Program-made: the position numbers and the translations under genes | Shown: positions 61,781 to 64,000 of the stretch, piece by piece | Layout of the letters: every line of letters starts with the position of its first letter | How positions within the stretch are numbered: the stretch's first letter is position 1 | The notes under the pieces: generated by a model | What the model was told of the DNA's origin: nothing | Seen by the model: the letters and a program-made list of their open reading frames with translations, nothing else | Database searches by the model: none | Source: Gordonia terrae | Lineage (GTDB): Bacteria > Actinomycetota > Actinomycetes > Mycobacteriales > Mycobacteriaceae | Assembly (NCBI RefSeq): GCF_001698225.1 | Contig: NZ_CP016594.1 | Coordinates: 1,178,001-1,242,000 of the forward strand | Length of the DNA: 64,000 bases | Reading direction: 5' to 3'

Positions 61781-62925
61781 GGCCGACGCGGCTCGTCGAC
61801 CGCCGCGCCGACCGCGCCTGGACGCAGAACGCCATCCGCCTCATCGAGGCCGACGGCCGACGCAGTGCCGACACCCATCTGCTCCGCGTCGCGTTGCCCG
61901 CATGGTCGCGCTGGACCGAATCCGAGGACACCGGGCCCGCCGGGGACGCGGGTCGCGAGGTCGGCGTGGACCTCTACGTGAAGGACGAGTCGACCCATCC
62001 CACGGGATCGCTGAAGCACCGGCTGGCGCGCTCGCTGTTCCTCTATGCGCTGTGCAACGGGTGGGTCGTCGAGGGCACGCCGGTGATCGAGGCGTCGTCG
62101 GGGTCGACGGCGGTCAGCGAGGCCTATTTCGCCGAGTTGATCGGCGTGCCGTTCATCGCGGTCATGGCGCGCAGCACCTCGCCCGCGAAGACGGCGCTGA
62201 TCGAACGCCACGGCGGGCGGTGCCATTTCGTCGACCATCCCGGTGAGGTCTACGCCGAGGCGCTGCGTCTCGAGTCCGAGCTCGGCGGCCACTTCATCGA
62301 TCAGTTCACGATGGCCGAGCGGGCGACCGACTGGCGCGGCAACAACAACATCGCCGAGTCGATCTTCGCCCAGCTGGCCGAGGAAGAACACCCCGTGCCC
62401 ACGTGGATCGTCGTCGGGGCCGGTACGGGTGGCACGTCGGCGACCCTGGGCCGATATGTGCGGTACCGACGCCACGACACCTGGCTGGCAGTCGTCGATC
62501 CGGAGAACTCGGTGTTCCTGCCCGCCTACGAGTCGGCCGACGGCACACTGACCGCCGAGACCGGCTCGCGCATCGAGGGGATCGGGCGCCCGCGGGTCGA
62601 GCCGTCGTTCATCTCGCAGGTCATCGACCGCATGATCGGTGTGCCCGACGAGGCGTCCGTCGCGACCGCCCGCCGCGTCAGCGATCTCCTCGGCCGTCGC
62701 GTCGGCGGGTCCACCGGCACCAACATGTGGGGCGCCTTCTCGCTCGTCGCCGAGATGGTCGCGGCGCGTACGCCGGGCAGCATCGTCACGCTGCTGTGTG
62801 ACTCCGGGGACCGGTACGCGACCACCTATTTCGACGACGACTGGCTGGCCGCCAACGCGTTCGCCCTCGGCCCCGCCGAGGCGGTGCTCGACGAGTTCTT
62901 CGCCACCGGTCGCTGGACCGCCTGA
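61777..62925 (+). CDS. PLP-dependent cysteine synthase/desulfhydrase-like enzyme
   Basis: A 382-aa fold-type II PLP enzyme. [16 protein letters not shown] holds the PLP Lys, [10 protein letters not shown] the substrate loop and [15 protein letters not shown] the phosphate-binding Gly loop. It resembles Cds1, a mycobacterial cysteine desulfhydrase, and CysK-type synthases. It could make or break cysteine, so the direction is uncertain. GTG 61777 is coupled to the DUF4229 gene by a 4-base overlap. Confidence 0.82.
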   Translation: MRPTRLVDRRADRAWTQNAIRLIEADGRRSADTHLLRVALPAWSRWTESEDTGPAGDAGREVGVDLYVKDESTHPTGSLKHRLARSLFLYALCNGWVVEGTPVIEASSGSTAVSEAYFAELIGVPFIAVMARSTSPAKTALIERHGGRCHFVDHPGEVYAEALRLESELGGHFIDQFTMAERATDWRGNNNIAESIFAQLAEEEHPVPTWIVVGAGTGGTSATLGRYVRYRRHDTWLAVVDPENSVFLPAYESADGTLTAETGSRIEGIGRPRVEPSFISQVIDRMIGVPDEASVATARRVSDLLGRRVGGSTGTNMWGAFSLVAEMVAARTPGSIVTLLCDSGDRYATTYFDDDWLAANAFALGPAEAVLDEFFATGRWTA

Positions 62926-62952
62926 GACCCGGGCCGGACGCCGCGGGTGGGC

Positions 62953-62958
62953 TACGAT
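62953..62958 (+). promoter_or_regulatory. candidate -10 (TACGAT), leaderless promoter
   Basis: TACGAT is followed by exactly 6 bases and the GTG at 62965. It argues against the in-frame start at 62947, which lies upstream of the hexamer. Confidence 0.5.
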
Positions 62959-62964
62959 CCGGGG

Positions 62965-63672
62965 GTGTCGAAGGAACCCGGGCGTACGCCCGGCACCGGA
63001 AGTGCCCTGGTGGAGGCGGTCGATCTGGTGCGCGAGTACCAGATGGGCGACGAACGGGTCCGCGCCCTGGACGGTCTGAACCTCTCGATCGACGGCGGCC
63101 AGTTCGTGTCGGTGGTCGGCCCGTCGGGCGCGGGCAAGAGCACCCTGCTGCACGTGCTCGGAGCGCTCGACACCCCGACATCGGGGCGGATCAGCATCGA
63201 CGGGGTCGACCTCGGCGCGCTCGACGACACCGCCGCCTCGGAGTTCCGGCGCAATCGCGTCGGGTTCATCTTCCAGTTCTTCAACCTCGTGCCGACGATG
63301 TCGGCGTGGGAGAACGTCGCACTGCCGCGCCTGCTGGACAACCAGTCGTTGCGCAAGGCGAAACCTCGTGCGGTGGAACTGCTTCGGCGGGTCGGTCTCG
63401 GCGATCGGGTCGATCACCGGCCTTCGGAGCTGTCCGGCGGTCAGATGCAGCGAGTCGCGATCGCCCGCTCGCTCATCATGGACCCGACGATCCTGCTCGC
63501 CGACGAACCGACCGGCAACCTGGACTCCAAGACCGGTGAGGCGGTACTCGAACTGCTCTCCGAGGTCGCCCACGACACCCCCGACCGGTTGGTGGTGATG
63601 GTGACCCACGATCCGAAGGCGGCCGCGGTCGCCGATACCACCATCACGGTCCGTGACGGAAAGATCGCCTAG
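62965..63672 (+). CDS. ABC transporter ATP-binding protein (LolD/MacB type)
   Basis: A 235-aa ATPase. Walker A GPSGAGKSTLL, LolD-specific FIFQFFNLVPTMSAWENV, signature LSGGQMQRVAIARSL and Walker B ILLADEPTGNLD are all intact. It would power the FtsX-like permease that starts at the next codon. Such mechanotransmission pairs export lipoproteins, peptides or act on envelope enzymes. The stop and the next start overlap by one base (TAGTG). Confidence 0.93.
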   Translation: MSKEPGRTPGTGSALVEAVDLVREYQMGDERVRALDGLNLSIDGGQFVSVVGPSGAGKSTLLHVLGALDTPTSGRISIDGVDLGALDDTAASEFRRNRVGFIFQFFNLVPTMSAWENVALPRLLDNQSLRKAKPRAVELLRRVGLGDRVDHRPSELSGGQMQRVAIARSLIMDPTILLADEPTGNLDSKTGEAVLELLSEVAHDTPDRLVVMVTHDPKAAAVADTTITVRDGKIA

Positions 63673-64000
63673 TGGCGGGACGGGGTTCCCCGGCGTCCGC
63701 CCTGGTCGCCGGCCTCACGCGGATCCGGCTGCTCAACCTCCGCGAGATCCGCACCCACCGGTTGCGCCTGCTCACCTCGCTGGCGGTGGTGGTCGTGTCG
63801 TCGGCGCTGCTGATCGCGGTGCTCGGGACGTACGGGTCGGCGTCGGAATCGGTGCGGGACTTCAACAATGCGGTGTCCGGGGTCGCCGACATCGAGGTCG
63901 CCGGCATCACCGACACCGGCATCGACGAGTCGCTGGCCGGCGAGATCCGACGCGATGTCGATGCGGCGGCCGCCGTCGTGCCGATGATCCGCGGGTCGGT
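63672..64000 (+). CDS. FtsX-like ABC transporter permease, truncated by window end
   Basis: The first 109 codons are visible. A GTG start overlaps the ATPase stop by one base. The N-terminus is basic, then one membrane helix (about residues 34-53) leads into an extracytoplasmic region (SVRDFNNAVSGVADIEVAGI). This is the start of a MacB/FtsX-type permease with a periplasmic core domain. The rest lies outside the window. Confidence 0.85.
   Translation, partial: MAGRGSPASALVAGLTRIRLLNLREIRTHRLRLLTSLAVVVVSSALLIAVLGTYGSASESVRDFNNAVSGVADIEVAGITDTGIDESLAGEIRRDVDAAAAVVPMIRGS

Noticed and set aside
1..64000. tRNA, rRNA or riboswitch
   Set aside because: No TTCGANNC-type tRNA arm with matching stems, rRNA segment or known riboswitch core was recognised by eye. 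A covariance-model search would be needed to exclude them.

Overview
The window is GC-rich, densely coded DNA from a mycolic-acid-type actinobacterium. The gene order tracks the Mycobacterium tuberculosis interval from about Rv0486 to Rv0530, with extra genes between the blocks. The 13E12-type HNH gene, the dispersed GAGCG-AGCGA repeats and the rex-hemA pairing suggest Gordonia or a close relative. The genus is an inference from gene content, not a search result.

Layout. Positions 1-8.5 kb hold an envelope polysaccharide cluster: a BcsB-like protein, a large membrane protein, a BcsA-like GT2 synthase, a GT-C-like membrane protein, a GH5-like lipoprotein and a DUF2599-like lipoprotein. Positions 8.5-11.2 kb encode a zinc-type ABC importer on the minus strand. 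Positions 11.3-20 kb carry mshA, a YbjN-like gene, gpmA and senX3-regX3. An acyl-CoA ligase and an APC transporter interrupt this block. Positions 20-30 kb keep the Rv0495c-Rv0502 order: cysteine-rich protein, Ppx/GppA, membrane protein, TIM-barrel isomerase, thioesterase, proC, BldC-like HTH, the 33-aa ribosomal protein bS22, a GalE-like protein and a PlsC-like acyltransferase. Positions 30-36.6 kb are accessory: an alcohol dehydrogenase, a DUF222/HNH protein, a transketolase/E1-like enzyme and a HAD phosphatase. Positions 36.7-43.3 kb hold a glutaredoxin-like gene and rex-hemA-hemC-hemD-hemB, with a perfect Rex operator in front of rex. Positions 43.3-53.7 kb hold repeat-bearing membrane proteins, fatty-acid and aldehyde oxidation genes, a TetR regulator and secreted hydrolases. 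Positions 53.8-60.1 kb hold hemL, a histidine phosphatase and the thioredoxin-ccdA-resB-ccsA cytochrome c maturation set. The end carries small HTH regulators, a DUF4229 protein, a cysteine-synthase-like enzyme and the start of a LolD/FtsX-type ABC transporter.

How it fits together. Tetrapyrrole synthesis (hemA, hemL, hemB, hemC, hemD) and cytochrome c maturation lie within one 23-kb stretch, and NADH-sensing Rex probably gates the first part. Many genes start 6-7 bases after a TANNNT -10 hexamer, so they are probably leaderless mRNAs. Other genes are coupled by 4-base start/stop overlaps. The least understood part is the polysaccharide cluster at the left end. Its synthase lacks a PilZ domain, and the membrane protein between synthase and BcsB-like subunit has an exosortase/EpsI-like outline.
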